Shown here in pieces: positions 54,068 to 62,419 of a stretch of DNA of 64,000 nt (position 1 is the stretch's first letter; the number at the start of each line of letters is the position of its first letter). This DNA comes from Dysgonamonadaceae bacterium. Its GTDB lineage: Bacteria > Bacteroidota > Bacteroidia > Bacteroidales > Dysgonomonadaceae. Location: assembly GCA_031254645.1 (NCBI GenBank), contig JAIRUA010000025.1:1-64000 (forward strand), given 5' to 3'. A program made the translations under genes and the position numbers. The notes under the pieces are model-generated. The model did not search any database. It was not told the origin of the DNA and was given only the letters and a program-made list of their open reading frames with translations.

Positions 54068-55708
54068 TTAGTTGTTGGTTGATACGCAGCGGATACTAAA
54101 ACCACTCGCTCGATTAGTGTCGCTCATACTGCCGGAATCATTAAGAAGCCACAAGAATGATGCATTTTGATTGGTTGACTGTGCACTGCTCCAATAGTAA
54201 CCAATCTCGCCTGTGTGAAGAAGAGTACCATTGTTGTTGGCACGCCACCCGGCAACTGGCAAGAAAATTTGATTGGACGCAGTACCGAAAAGACGACCGT
54301 TTACATCATTTCGAATTGTCCATTCGCTGCCTACGTTATTGAGCGATTGTAGTTCTTCCTTTGTTGGCACTCGCCAACCTACCGGACAGGGGTCATTTTC
54401 TTTTTCCCATTTTGTACCTGTGGGAACAGAGTGATTCCAACCTCTCACATTCTCATCTGTCGCATTCCACGCCCTTCTTCTGTTCCATTGAAAAAACATA
54501 CCGGAATCTTCGGGATTATTGGCAAAAGTGCCGGACGCATTTACATTTCGTGTCGCCCAGCGAATACCATTAATGACTACACCTGTATCAAATTTTTCAG
54601 GGCTTACTAATTCGACAACCCGTTGCGGAAGGATATTTCTTTCACTAATTATTCTGTTGGGGGAAATTAAGATATTGAACGGAACAAATTGAATATTAAA
54701 AGCATCTACAATTTGAGAGTTCCAACCATTGCTTTCGGCAACCACTGTCCACGGGATGGAGTCGCTTTCGAGATGCGTAACCGGAAAGGTGTCGGCGTCG
54801 ATATAAATAGAGATGAATCGAATAGTATCTTTGCCTAATATTTCGTAACTGTGTTTCAATGATTTCACCATTTCGCGCGATGCTATTCCGTTTGTTGAAA
54901 CAAAAGAGAGAAGTGTGTACTTTTCGGGAAGTTTATGTGAAATAATCGTATCATTTTCGATTCCTGTCAATTGAAAATAAGGGATATACGCGCCTTCTGC
55001 CGAACTGGTTATTTTTTCGGAATAAACTTTCAATCGCCGTGCCAATTGCGACAATAATACATCGCCCTCCAAAAGATTCAACACGCGCTCTAATCCTTCG
55101 GAATTATCACTATCCGTGAAAAAATCATTGACAAGGATAACACTCGATAGCTTGGTGGGGTTTTCTTCGATAAATTCTTCGGCGCGCAGCGTAAGTTCTT
55201 GGTTAATGGCATTGATGCGTAGCATTTCTTCCGCCATTGTATGCGAAGTAGTTTTGTTCGAATCCACCATTTCTTCGAATCTTTCGAGATTCTGTATCAA
55301 TTGTCTGCGTTGGCGCAATAGTTCTTCGTTTTGTAATTTGAAAGAGGTCAACTCTTCATTCACTTCGCTTCCTCTAATGCGTATTAAATCGGGTATTTGT
55401 GCATCGCCTTTTACGGATATCCTTTCTCCTTTATCGGCAAAAATAACAACACTGCTTTGGAAATCATTTAGAAAGAGTGTTACAACAGTAGTTGTATCAA
55501 TAGTAGCATTGTAAGTGAAGCGTCCTCTGTTGTTTTTTACCAAAACTGTTCCGACAGCAAGTGTGTCGGCAGAAATATACGATACTAGAATATAAGGAGA
55601 TTCCAAATTCGATATTTCGCCTTTTATCGTTACGCCTGTCTCATTTTTACACGAGAGGAGTAGCAGTTGTAGCAAACATAAAACAATGATAAGACTTCGT
55701 TTCAGCAT
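54068..55708 (-). CDS. Lipoprotein: DUF4369/thioredoxin-like region fused to a FISUMP domain
   Basis: 546 residues with a lipoprotein signal (LLLLSCK). Residues 25-125 are a DUF4369-like beta domain (VTIKGEISNLESPYI). A coiled coil lies near 125-190 (LLRQRRQLIQNLERFEEM). A thioredoxin fold spans about 260-370, where the redox motif should follow LLSFVSTNG, but no Cys pair is present. From residue about 380 comes a Fibrobacter-type paralogous domain (FISUMP): INGIRWATRNV, FFQWNRR, CPVGWRVPTKEEL, FLPVAGWR, GYYWSSAQS. The combination of a cysteine-less TlpA-like half with a FISUMP domain is odd. It may be a structural or binding protein at the cell surface. Confidence 0.82.
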   Translation of the reverse strand: MLKRSLIIVLCLLQLLLLSCKNETGVTIKGEISNLESPYILVSYISADTLAVGTVLVKNNRGRFTYNATIDTTTVVTLFLNDFQSSVVIFADKGERISVKGDAQIPDLIRIRGSEVNEELTSFKLQNEELLRQRRQLIQNLERFEEMVDSNKTTSHTMAEEMLRINAINQELTLRAEEFIEENPTKLSSVILVNDFFTDSDNSEGLERVLNLLEGDVLLSQLARRLKVYSEKITSSAEGAYIPYFQLTGIENDTIISHKLPEKYTLLSFVSTNGIASREMVKSLKHSYEILGKDTIRFISIYIDADTFPVTHLESDSIPWTVVAESNGWNSQIVDAFNIQFVPFNILISPNRIISERNILPQRVVELVSPEKFDTGVVINGIRWATRNVNASGTFANNPEDSGMFFQWNRRRAWNATDENVRGWNHSVPTGTKWEKENDPCPVGWRVPTKEELQSLNNVGSEWTIRNDVNGRLFGTASNQIFLPVAGWRANNNGTLLHTGEIGYYWSSAQSTNQNASFLWLLNDSGSMSDTNRASGFSIRCVSTNN

Positions 55709-55789
55709 AAGTTTTCAAAATCAGTTTTTTATCGACTTTTTGACGCACCTCTACATTATTTTCCACAGGGGCACATTATATCAACATTG

Positions 55790-55797
55790 CAAAGATA
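55790..55797 (-). promoter_or_regulatory. -7 element TATCTTTG
   Basis: Minus-strand element 82 bases before the start of the thioredoxin-like/FISUMP gene. Confidence 0.45.
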
Positions 55798-55891
55798 TAA
55801 ATTGTTTTTAAGATATTCTGAAATTTCGACATTTATTTCACTGTATTAACATAATTAACAAGTTTCACATCGAAATTGCATCTGTAATATA

Positions 55892-55923
55892 TTTGCCTAC
55901 ACTCTCATCTTTCACTATCTTTG
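55892..55923 (+). promoter_or_regulatory. Promoter TTTG-N20-TATCTTTG for the glycosyltransferase
   Basis: A -33 TTTG (55892-55895) and -7 TATCTTTG (55916-55923) with 20 bases between them: the best full match to the Bacteroidota consensus on the + strand here. It places the gene start at ATG 55942. Confidence 0.65.
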
Positions 55924-55941
55924 TATTCAAAATCTTTGTTT

Positions 55942-56931
55942 ATGTATTTTTCCATTATTGTTCCTGTCTACAATCGTCCCGACGAGGTTGATGAGTTGCT
56001 TGCCAGTTTGTGCAAACAAACGGACAGGCACTTTGAGGTCATTATTGCCGAAGACGGATCAACGCAAAAGTGTGATACTGTGGTAGAAAAATACGTTGGA
56101 AGGATTCCGGTTATCTATTTCGAAAAACCAAATTCCGGTCCCGGGCAAACGCGCAATTCCGGAGCGGAACGGGCAAATTACGATTATCTGATTTTTTTCG
56201 ACTCTGACTGTATTATTCCGCCGCAATATATCGAAAATGTTTCACGTTCGTTAGAAAATCGTTTTGTAGATGCCTTCGGCGGACCCGATGCTGCTTTGCC
56301 CACTTTTACAACGATACAAAAGGCAATTAATTATTCGATGACGTCGTTTTTTACAACGGGCGGTATTCGCGGCGGACGAAAATCAATGGACAAATTCCAC
56401 CCGCGCAGTTTCAATTTGGGCGTTTCTCGTTCAGCATTCGATGCTATTGGCGGATACGGAAAAATGCGTTTTGGGGAAGACATTGATTTTAGTTTGCGCC
56501 TTATCGAAAACGGATATGAAACGGCACTTATTCCCGAAGTATTTGTGTATCACAAACGTCGTTCAACGTTCCGGCAATTTTTCAAACAAGTGTATAATTC
56601 GGGCATTGCGCGTATCAATTTGCATTTGGCGCATCCCGGCTCGCTGAAATTTGTACATATACTTCCGGCTGTGTTTGTAGAAGGAATGGTGTGGATTATA
56701 TTGTTGTCGTTCTTTTACCCAATATTGCTTCTTGTGCCGATATTATATAGTGCGCTTGTTCTTTTTGATTCGTTGGGGAAAAATAAATCCGTAAAAGTAG
56801 CTTTGTACAGTATTGCTGCTGCGTGGATACAACTTGTTGGGTATGGAACAGGTTTTTTGTCGGCTGTATGGAAGCGATTAGTGTTGAAGAAAGGGGAGTT
56901 TAAGGTGTTTGAGAAGAGGTTTTATGAGTGA
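55942..56931 (+). CDS. Family 2 glycosyltransferase with C-terminal membrane segments
   Basis: 329 residues from ATG 55942 (MYFSIIVPVYNRPDEV). The GT-A domain has the first-strand SIIVPVYNRP, AEDGSTQ, GPGQTRNSGA and the D-x-D motif FFDSDCII. An acceptor region reads GEDIDFSLRLIENGY. Two or three hydrophobic segments at the end (VEGMVWIILLSFFYPILLLVP; LVGYGTGFLSAVW) anchor it to the inner membrane. It probably adds a sugar to a lipid-linked glycan; donor and acceptor are unknown. A short hairpin-like region at 56938-56980 separates it from the convergent lipoprotein gene. Confidence 0.9.
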   Translation: MYFSIIVPVYNRPDEVDELLASLCKQTDRHFEVIIAEDGSTQKCDTVVEKYVGRIPVIYFEKPNSGPGQTRNSGAERANYDYLIFFDSDCIIPPQYIENVSRSLENRFVDAFGGPDAALPTFTTIQKAINYSMTSFFTTGGIRGGRKSMDKFHPRSFNLGVSRSAFDAIGGYGKMRFGEDIDFSLRLIENGYETALIPEVFVYHKRRSTFRQFFKQVYNSGIARINLHLAHPGSLKFVHILPAVFVEGMVWIILLSFFYPILLLVPILYSALVLFDSLGKNKSVKVALYSIAAAWIQLVGYGTGFLSAVWKRLVLKKGEFKVFEKRFYE

Positions 56932-56993
56932 AAATAATAAAAACCCCCAATCATCTCAAAGCGACCGGGGATTTTGTTTTTCGAAAATAAAGT

Positions 56994-58688
56994 CTAACGT
57001 CTTATCTCAAAATTATTCTCAACAACATTTCTCGAAGAATTGAAAATACCTTGATATTCAAATCCATTATGGTCTCTAATAACAATATTTCTGATAAAAC
57101 TTCTCGATTGCGGAGTAGTCAGCAACAATCCGCCTAAACGGAACGGAACGTCTAGCCTGAATCTGAAACTATCGGCTGTAATGTCGGTCAATGTTATTTC
57201 CTGATTGGTTACGGAAGTAATTCTCGATGTACCGTTGTCTTGAAATACATCATAACTGATTAAAAGTTTGTTCGGAACTCTTTTACCAAGAATTGGATAT
57301 TTATATTTCATCGCAAAATTGGTTGCAAATAGTCTTGAAGTAATCAGCAAGTTAGTCGAATTGGTAGATGTAACATTATACGTCATATCGGAAAAAATCA
57401 TCGATCTATTAACTTGACCGTAACTCAAGCTGGCAATTTCCTGATTGAGAATATTAACAGGAACTCTAATCAGCAGCAAATCAACAAGTACAGTAGCAGC
57501 AACATTGGCATTAACTTCCAAGCCAACAGTGGGTTGTCCGGGAAGTGCGTTATAGTTTTGCATAATGGCGGATTTTTCTACTATAATATCGCCACCGGCT
57601 TTATATGAGTCATTTAATATTGAAACAACCGGATCGATAATGATTTTAGAGTTGGTAATCACTTCGCCATTCAGATTCGTGGTTGATGGAAAAGAGGCGG
57701 CAATCGAGTTTTCAAAAACAGGTGTAACTCGCGGAATAAGTCCGTTGATACTGATTTTGTACCCTAGTCTGAATGTACCATTTAGTCCAAAACTGACTGT
57801 ACTTTCTTCCGACAGGTTTGCTTCAACAGTAACAGGAATTTGTATGTCTCTGATACTTATTTTTGCAGGTAAAGTCTCTATCCCCAGTGTGTTGATTGGA
57901 ATTTCGATGTCGATTTCCTGCGCTTTGATAAGCTCCATCAGGGCTTCCGGAATGTATTGCCCCAATTCGAAATTGTATATTCCGTTCATCGAATTTTCGA
58001 AATGGAAAACCGGATTAATAGCCAAGTTGCATTCGAAAATACTTGAAAATATGGTGGGAAGTATTTGAAATCTTGAAAACTCCAATCGTATGTTATATGT
58101 CATTTTGATATCGGTCGAAGGATTGAATTTCATTCCGTTACCAAGATCATACTCATCTTGAAGATTTATTTCGAGATATTTGTCATACAAATTTTTCCCG
58201 CCTGCACTTCGTAAACCGGCAGATTTATTCAAATCAACAGAAACATCAATCGAACCTCCATCAAAAAGTTCGCCCAATTGTGCTTGTTCAACCGAAAGAA
58301 GATAGCTGTTACCGGATTTTTGGACTGCGGTAATCTTTTGAAGTGCAGTAAAATCAATTGTATTTACATACAAAACCGTACCGATTTTCAATGATTCGGC
58401 GAGTTCATTCGAGAGATTTGATAATTTCAGGATTCCGCCGGAAATTTCTTGCATATCACTTTCAATTTCGGCGCTTCCTTCGTTAATTATTACCACATCG
58501 GGATTGATAACCAATCCGTTCAAGGAATAGTTGACACCGTTTTCTTCACCGGATTTAGTAACCGATTGTACGTCTGAAAGCTCTTGAGACGAGGAGTCGT
58601 CTTCACCATAAAACTGTTCTTTTTCACAACCGGTTGCAAATAGCAAAAAAGAAGCAAATAATACTGAACTAATCTTTTTGATTTTCAT
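56994..58688 (-). CDS. Uncharacterised large lipoprotein
   Basis: 564 residues from ATG 58688 (MKIKKISSVLFASFLLFATGCEK, lipid-modified Cys near 21). A Ser/Asp-rich linker (EDDSSSQELSDVQSV) is followed by a long, strand-rich chain with few Cys and many Asn/Ser (GLVINPDVVIINEG, LKIGTVLYVN, GGSIDVSVDLNKS). No family is recognised. Composition suggests a surface-exposed all-beta protein. Monocistronic; faces the glycosyltransferase gene. Confidence 0.75.
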   Translation of the reverse strand: MKIKKISSVLFASFLLFATGCEKEQFYGEDDSSSQELSDVQSVTKSGEENGVNYSLNGLVINPDVVIINEGSAEIESDMQEISGGILKLSNLSNELAESLKIGTVLYVNTIDFTALQKITAVQKSGNSYLLSVEQAQLGELFDGGSIDVSVDLNKSAGLRSAGGKNLYDKYLEINLQDEYDLGNGMKFNPSTDIKMTYNIRLEFSRFQILPTIFSSIFECNLAINPVFHFENSMNGIYNFELGQYIPEALMELIKAQEIDIEIPINTLGIETLPAKISIRDIQIPVTVEANLSEESTVSFGLNGTFRLGYKISINGLIPRVTPVFENSIAASFPSTTNLNGEVITNSKIIIDPVVSILNDSYKAGGDIIVEKSAIMQNYNALPGQPTVGLEVNANVAATVLVDLLLIRVPVNILNQEIASLSYGQVNRSMIFSDMTYNVTSTNSTNLLITSRLFATNFAMKYKYPILGKRVPNKLLISYDVFQDNGTSRITSVTNQEITLTDITADSFRFRLDVPFRLGGLLLTTPQSRSFIRNIVIRDHNGFEYQGIFNSSRNVVENNFEIRR

Positions 58689-58888
58689 AAAACTATATTT
58701 TAATAATGGTTTGATTTTCAAAAGCGAGGATAAAAAGTATGTATCCGACCAAATATTACGCCTATTTTATATTTACACTCATTTTTGCGCTAAGTTACAA
58801 TGTTTTTGCTATGGAAACAAGTTTATTGGAGAGGAATAAAAATTTTAACAAAACGAGTGACTTTCATCGTAAATGGCAGAAGAGTAAA

Positions 58889-58920
58889 AAAACGAGTATC
58901 GATTCCTCAATACTCGTTTT
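58889..58920 (-). terminator. Terminator of the redoxin-like gene
   Basis: 11-bp stem (58889-58899 with 58910-58920), loop 10 nt, ending on the minus strand in seven T. It lies 15 bases after the stop at 58935. Confidence 0.85.
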
Positions 58921-58934
58921 CTCTATCACGCTGC

Positions 58935-59426
58935 TTACAAGATTTCTTTCAATCTTTCCGGTGTTAAGTTTATTGACATAATTGCACCGTTTTCATCAAG
59001 TAAGAAGCTTCTAAACCCTCTATACAATCGAAAATTCCTAAAAATTTCGGATTGGGCTCCTTCTACATCGCAAAATTGCGAATGATTTCCTAACTGATCC
59101 AAGAGCACTGTTCGTTCGAAAACTTGTTCGTTTTCATCGAAACAAATAGAAATCATCTCAACATCGGGAAAATTTCTGACCAGAAAATTGTGCAATTGCA
59201 CATTTGTTGCTCTTGATTGGGCATCGTTGATTGCCCAGAAGTTGATTACTACTTTTTTGCCTCTGTAACCGCGCAGGTCGAAATTTCGACCGTCCGAATC
59301 ACTAAATGAAAAATTCGGAAGCTCATCGCCCGGAAAATAGCCGATTGCAATTCTGTCGCTCTTGACCGAGCTTGACATCAGTGCAAATAAAACTATTGCC
59401 GCGAAGCAAAAGTTCACATACTTCAT
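58935..59426 (-). CDS. Secreted thioredoxin-like protein lacking redox cysteines
   Basis: 163 residues with signal peptide (MKYVNFCFAAIVLFALMSSS). The TlpA/AhpC-TSA fold is clear: GDELPNFSFSDSDGRNFDLRGYRGKKVVINFWA, where active members continue WCxPC. Here the sequence is FWAINDAQSRATN, with no Cys pair. FRLYRGFRSFLLDENG is the cis-Pro region, also altered (no Pro). The protein cannot be a classical oxidoreductase and may bind or chaperone. A TACCTTTG promoter lies at 59535. The next gene upstream on the same strand is another thioredoxin-fold lipoprotein with Cys intact. Confidence 0.82.
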   Translation of the reverse strand: MKYVNFCFAAIVLFALMSSSVKSDRIAIGYFPGDELPNFSFSDSDGRNFDLRGYRGKKVVINFWAINDAQSRATNVQLHNFLVRNFPDVEMISICFDENEQVFERTVLLDQLGNHSQFCDVEGAQSEIFRNFRLYRGFRSFLLDENGAIMSINLTPERLKEIL

Positions 59427-59534
59427 AAAAAAGAATTTAAATTAATACTCAGAATCAAGATGTTGTTTCGTGCAACTCACAAGATTCCACTATTTGAACG
59501 ACACTTTTCTCTAAAAACATCGCTTTAAGGGGGA

Positions 59535-59542
59535 CAAAGGTA
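59535..59542 (-). promoter_or_regulatory. -7 element TACCTTTG for the redoxin-like gene
   Basis: Minus-strand TAnnTTTG match 108 bases before the start at 59426. Confidence 0.45.
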
Positions 59543-59633
59543 TGTTCTTTTTTCCAAACAGAGAATTTTCCGAATACAATAGACCTTTTCGAATCTAAAT
59601 AAATATAAAATTATTGAGATAACAGTCAGATTA

Positions 59634-60593
59634 TTAATGAGTAGAAAAAAACGCCTCGACAGCTTCTATCGAAGCATCTTTCAAAATCACCCTTTTATCC
59701 TTGTCCAGCAAGTAGATGGTAGGAAAGGTACGAATATCATACAGTCGCCTTCGTGCGATTTCCATATTCGGGTTAAAGGTGTGTATCCAATTCACAGGTT
59801 TTGTGGAAATATTCGCGCGCCATTCATTGATATTATTATTTGGATATACCGTCAAAATTGTGAGTAAAGTGCGTGTAGATGAGTTTCTTGCGAGGGCAGC
59901 ATTCACTTTTTCGCAATTGTTTAGTTGTGCGATAGCCGCCGCACAAGTAGTACAAGCAGGGTCGGAAAATATTAACAACGTGTATTCGCTTCGCAAAGCG
60001 TGCAATGTATTTGTTTCGCCCGTTGCCGAAGTGTAATGAAAATCAGCGGTGCGACTGCCCACACTATTTTTTTGCGCCATTTCCAATTGAAAACGGTAAG
60101 GTGATTTTTCGGCTTCGGAAAGCGTACGCGACCTCAATACCTCTTGTAATATGTGAACATAGAGCGAATCGTTGCGAAATGGCGATTCGATATCGTAGTA
60201 ATATTTTTCGAAAAGCGAGACGAAATGCGTGTACATTTTTTTGCTCACTTGCGCTTTGTTGAGTGTGCGAGAAATTGATCTTTTCGCCAAATCTTCGGGC
60301 ACATAATTCAAAATATTAATATAATCTACGAAAGCTTGTTCGGTAATTTCGGGACGGTCAATTAATTCATCGTTGGCGAAATCGAATCTACCCCAATAAT
60401 TCATAACCAAATATTCCGCTCTTTCCGCAGGATTGGTCAGTAGTTCCGGAATTTCGGGTAAAGCAAACGTATCTGGTATAATAATGCTCGTATCTCTCGG
60501 AATGGATTGCTGTGCTTTTCGGCTCGATGAACAAGCGGGAACAACTATCATAAACACGCATAAAAAGAATATCGTGATAAAAAAATGTTTCAT
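59634..60593 (-). CDS. DUF5106/thioredoxin-domain lipoprotein
   Basis: 319 residues from ATG 60593 (MKHFFITIFFLCVFMIVVPACSSS, lipid Cys near 21). The N-terminal half reads ERAEYLVMNYWGRFDFANDELI and EQAFVDYINILNYVP, the pattern of DUF5106. The C-terminal half is a thioredoxin fold with a C-T-T-C redox motif in SDPACTTCAAA and the cis-Pro strand RTFPTIYLLDKDKRVIL. Likely a membrane-anchored disulfide reductase or isomerase. Divergent from dnaX. Confidence 0.85.
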   Translation of the reverse strand: MKHFFITIFFLCVFMIVVPACSSSRKAQQSIPRDTSIIIPDTFALPEIPELLTNPAERAEYLVMNYWGRFDFANDELIDRPEITEQAFVDYINILNYVPEDLAKRSISRTLNKAQVSKKMYTHFVSLFEKYYYDIESPFRNDSLYVHILQEVLRSRTLSEAEKSPYRFQLEMAQKNSVGSRTADFHYTSATGETNTLHALRSEYTLLIFSDPACTTCAAAIAQLNNCEKVNAALARNSSTRTLLTILTVYPNNNINEWRANISTKPVNWIHTFNPNMEIARRRLYDIRTFPTIYLLDKDKRVILKDASIEAVEAFFSTH

Positions 60594-60641
60594 TTCTTTT
60601 CCGTTTTTGTTTTTAAGCTGTAAAGGTATGAATTTTTTTTG

Positions 60642-60649
60642 TACATTTG
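60642..60649 (+). promoter_or_regulatory. -7 element TACATTTG for dnaX
   Basis: TAnnTTTG match 28 bases before the ATG at 60678; excludes the longer frame from 60639. Confidence 0.5.
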
Positions 60650-60677
60650 TATTTTTCAATTTCTCGAAATTTACATA

Positions 60678-62402
60678 ATGGAGCATTTTATCGTTTCAGC
60701 AAGAAAATACAGACCTTCGACTTTTCAATCCGTTGTAGGGCAAAAATCGCTGACTACCACGTTGAAAAACGCTATTGTCGGCAATAAACTGGCGCACGCC
60801 TACCTGTTCAACGGACCGCGTGGAGTGGGGAAGACCACTTGTGCCCGTATTTTTGCAAAAACAATCAACTGTTTGAATCTTACGCCGGAACACGAGGCTT
60901 GTAATGTTTGCGAATCGTGCGTGGCATTTAACGAACAGCGGTCATACAATATTCACGAACTGGATGCGGCATCAAACAACAGTGTTGATGATATTCGTAT
61001 TTTGGTTGACCAGGTGCGTATTCCGCCGCAAATTGGGCAATACAAAGTGTATATCATTGATGAGGTACATATGTTGTCGCAATCGGCGTTCAATGCTTTT
61101 CTGAAAACATTGGAAGAACCACCTGCGCACGCCATATTTATTCTTGCCACTACAGAAAAACATAAAATTATTCCGACCATCCTTTCGCGTTGTCAAGTAT
61201 ATGATTTTAATCGGATTAGTATTGCCGATACGGTTGATCATTTGCAATATGTGGCGCAACAGGAAGGTGCAAATGCAGAGATAGAAGCGTTGAATGTGAT
61301 TGCGCAAAAAGCCGACGGTGGTATGCGTGATGCGTTGTCGATTTTTGACCAAACCGTCAGTTATACCGGTGGAAATGTTACTTATAAAGCCGTTATCGAA
61401 AATCTGAATGTGTTGGATTATGAATATTATTTTAGGCTGACTGATGCGATTTTGCGCGGAAGCGTAACGGAATGTTTGGTTATTTTCAATGATATTTTGA
61501 ATCGTGGATTCGAAGGACAGCATATTATTACTGGTATCACATCGCATTTTCGCGATTTATTGGTGTGTAAAGATTCGGTTACGGCTCAACTTTTTCAAGT
61601 AGGCGCGTCTATTCGTGAACGATATATTGAAATGGCACAGCGATGCAGCAACCCCTTTCTATATAAAGCAATTGATTTGGCAAACGAATGTGATTTGAAT
61701 TATCGTCTCAGTAAAAACAAGCGTTTGTTAATTGAACTTACGCTGATTCGTTTATGTCAATTATCGGACAATCCTGTTCCGCCTATCGATAACAAACCAA
61801 AAGAGGAGATAAAACCGATTCAATCTGCTCCGCCGCCTGTCGCTCAAGCAGCACCGCAAACTTCTGCGCCACAGGCAACTGTTGTACCGAAACCGCCCAC
61901 GCAAGCCGCTGCACCTGCTCCCGATCCGGTTATTAAAAAATCTTTCCCCTCGTCGGGAATGGGTGTTTCCCTTGCATCGCTGCAAAACAATGAAAAGGAA
62001 ATCACGGAAGAAAAAGCTGCTGAAGAAAAAAAAAACAGAGCCAATAAATTTTCTGAAAACGAATTAATTAACGCTTGGAAAGAATATGCCGAAGGACTGA
62101 AAGAGGAAAAACTTGTGCAAAATTCAATGACTTTTTATTTACCTAAAATGCTTGGCGAAACATTATTTGAAGTGGAAGTAAATACTGAAATTAATAAACA
62201 GTATTTAACGGACAATAGTTTGTCGATTCTTACTTTTCTTCGTGAAAAATTGCAGAATGATGATATTACAATGACGATAAAAGTGTCAGAAAAACAAATG
62301 ATTATGAAGTCCTCATCGCCAAGAGAAATTTTTCACGATTTTGTAGAGATAAATCCATCGTTGCAGAAATTGGCGAATGAATTGAATTTGGAATTAGGGT
62401 AG
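60678..62402 (+). CDS. dnaX: DNA polymerase III subunits tau/gamma
   Basis: Clamp-loader ATPase that ties the polymerase cores together. 574 residues from ATG 60678 (MEHFIVSARKYRP). AAA+ domain: GPRGVGKTTCARIF, a zinc-binding module with CNVCESC, the Walker B-like YIIDEVHMLS, and the sensor region LATTEKHKIIPTILSRCQ. A lid and collar domain follow, then a Pro/Ala-rich linker (about residues 375-430) and a charged tau-specific C-terminus. An A10 run (62026-62035) at codon 450 lies just after the linker; slippage there would stop translation within a few codons. Confidence 0.96.
   Translation: MEHFIVSARKYRPSTFQSVVGQKSLTTTLKNAIVGNKLAHAYLFNGPRGVGKTTCARIFAKTINCLNLTPEHEACNVCESCVAFNEQRSYNIHELDAASNNSVDDIRILVDQVRIPPQIGQYKVYIIDEVHMLSQSAFNAFLKTLEEPPAHAIFILATTEKHKIIPTILSRCQVYDFNRISIADTVDHLQYVAQQEGANAEIEALNVIAQKADGGMRDALSIFDQTVSYTGGNVTYKAVIENLNVLDYEYYFRLTDAILRGSVTECLVIFNDILNRGFEGQHIITGITSHFRDLLVCKDSVTAQLFQVGASIRERYIEMAQRCSNPFLYKAIDLANECDLNYRLSKNKRLLIELTLIRLCQLSDNPVPPIDNKPKEEIKPIQSAPPPVAQAAPQTSAPQATVVPKPPTQAAAPAPDPVIKKSFPSSGMGVSLASLQNNEKEITEEKAAEEKKNRANKFSENELINAWKEYAEGLKEEKLVQNSMTFYLPKMLGETLFEVEVNTEINKQYLTDNSLSILTFLREKLQNDDITMTIKVSEKQMIMKSSSPREIFHDFVEINPSLQKLANELNLELG
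62026..62035 (+). promoter_or_regulatory. A10 slippage-prone tract in dnaX
   Basis: Ten consecutive A read as E-K-K-N context. Loss of one A leads to a stop at 62067, gain of one A to a stop at 62047. Both give a chain of about 455-463 residues, the size of a gamma subunit. Confidence 0.5.
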
Positions 62403-62419
62403 ATTTACCGCAATGACGT

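Noticed and set aside
58739..58981. 80-residue + frame with a signal-peptide-like start
   Set aside because: Its second half is antisense to a terminator and to the end of the redoxin-like gene; no promoter or homologue is apparent, so it is probably chance.
61882..62067. + frame inside dnaX
   Set aside because: It is the alternative frame of dnaX entered after slippage at the A10 run, not an independent gene.
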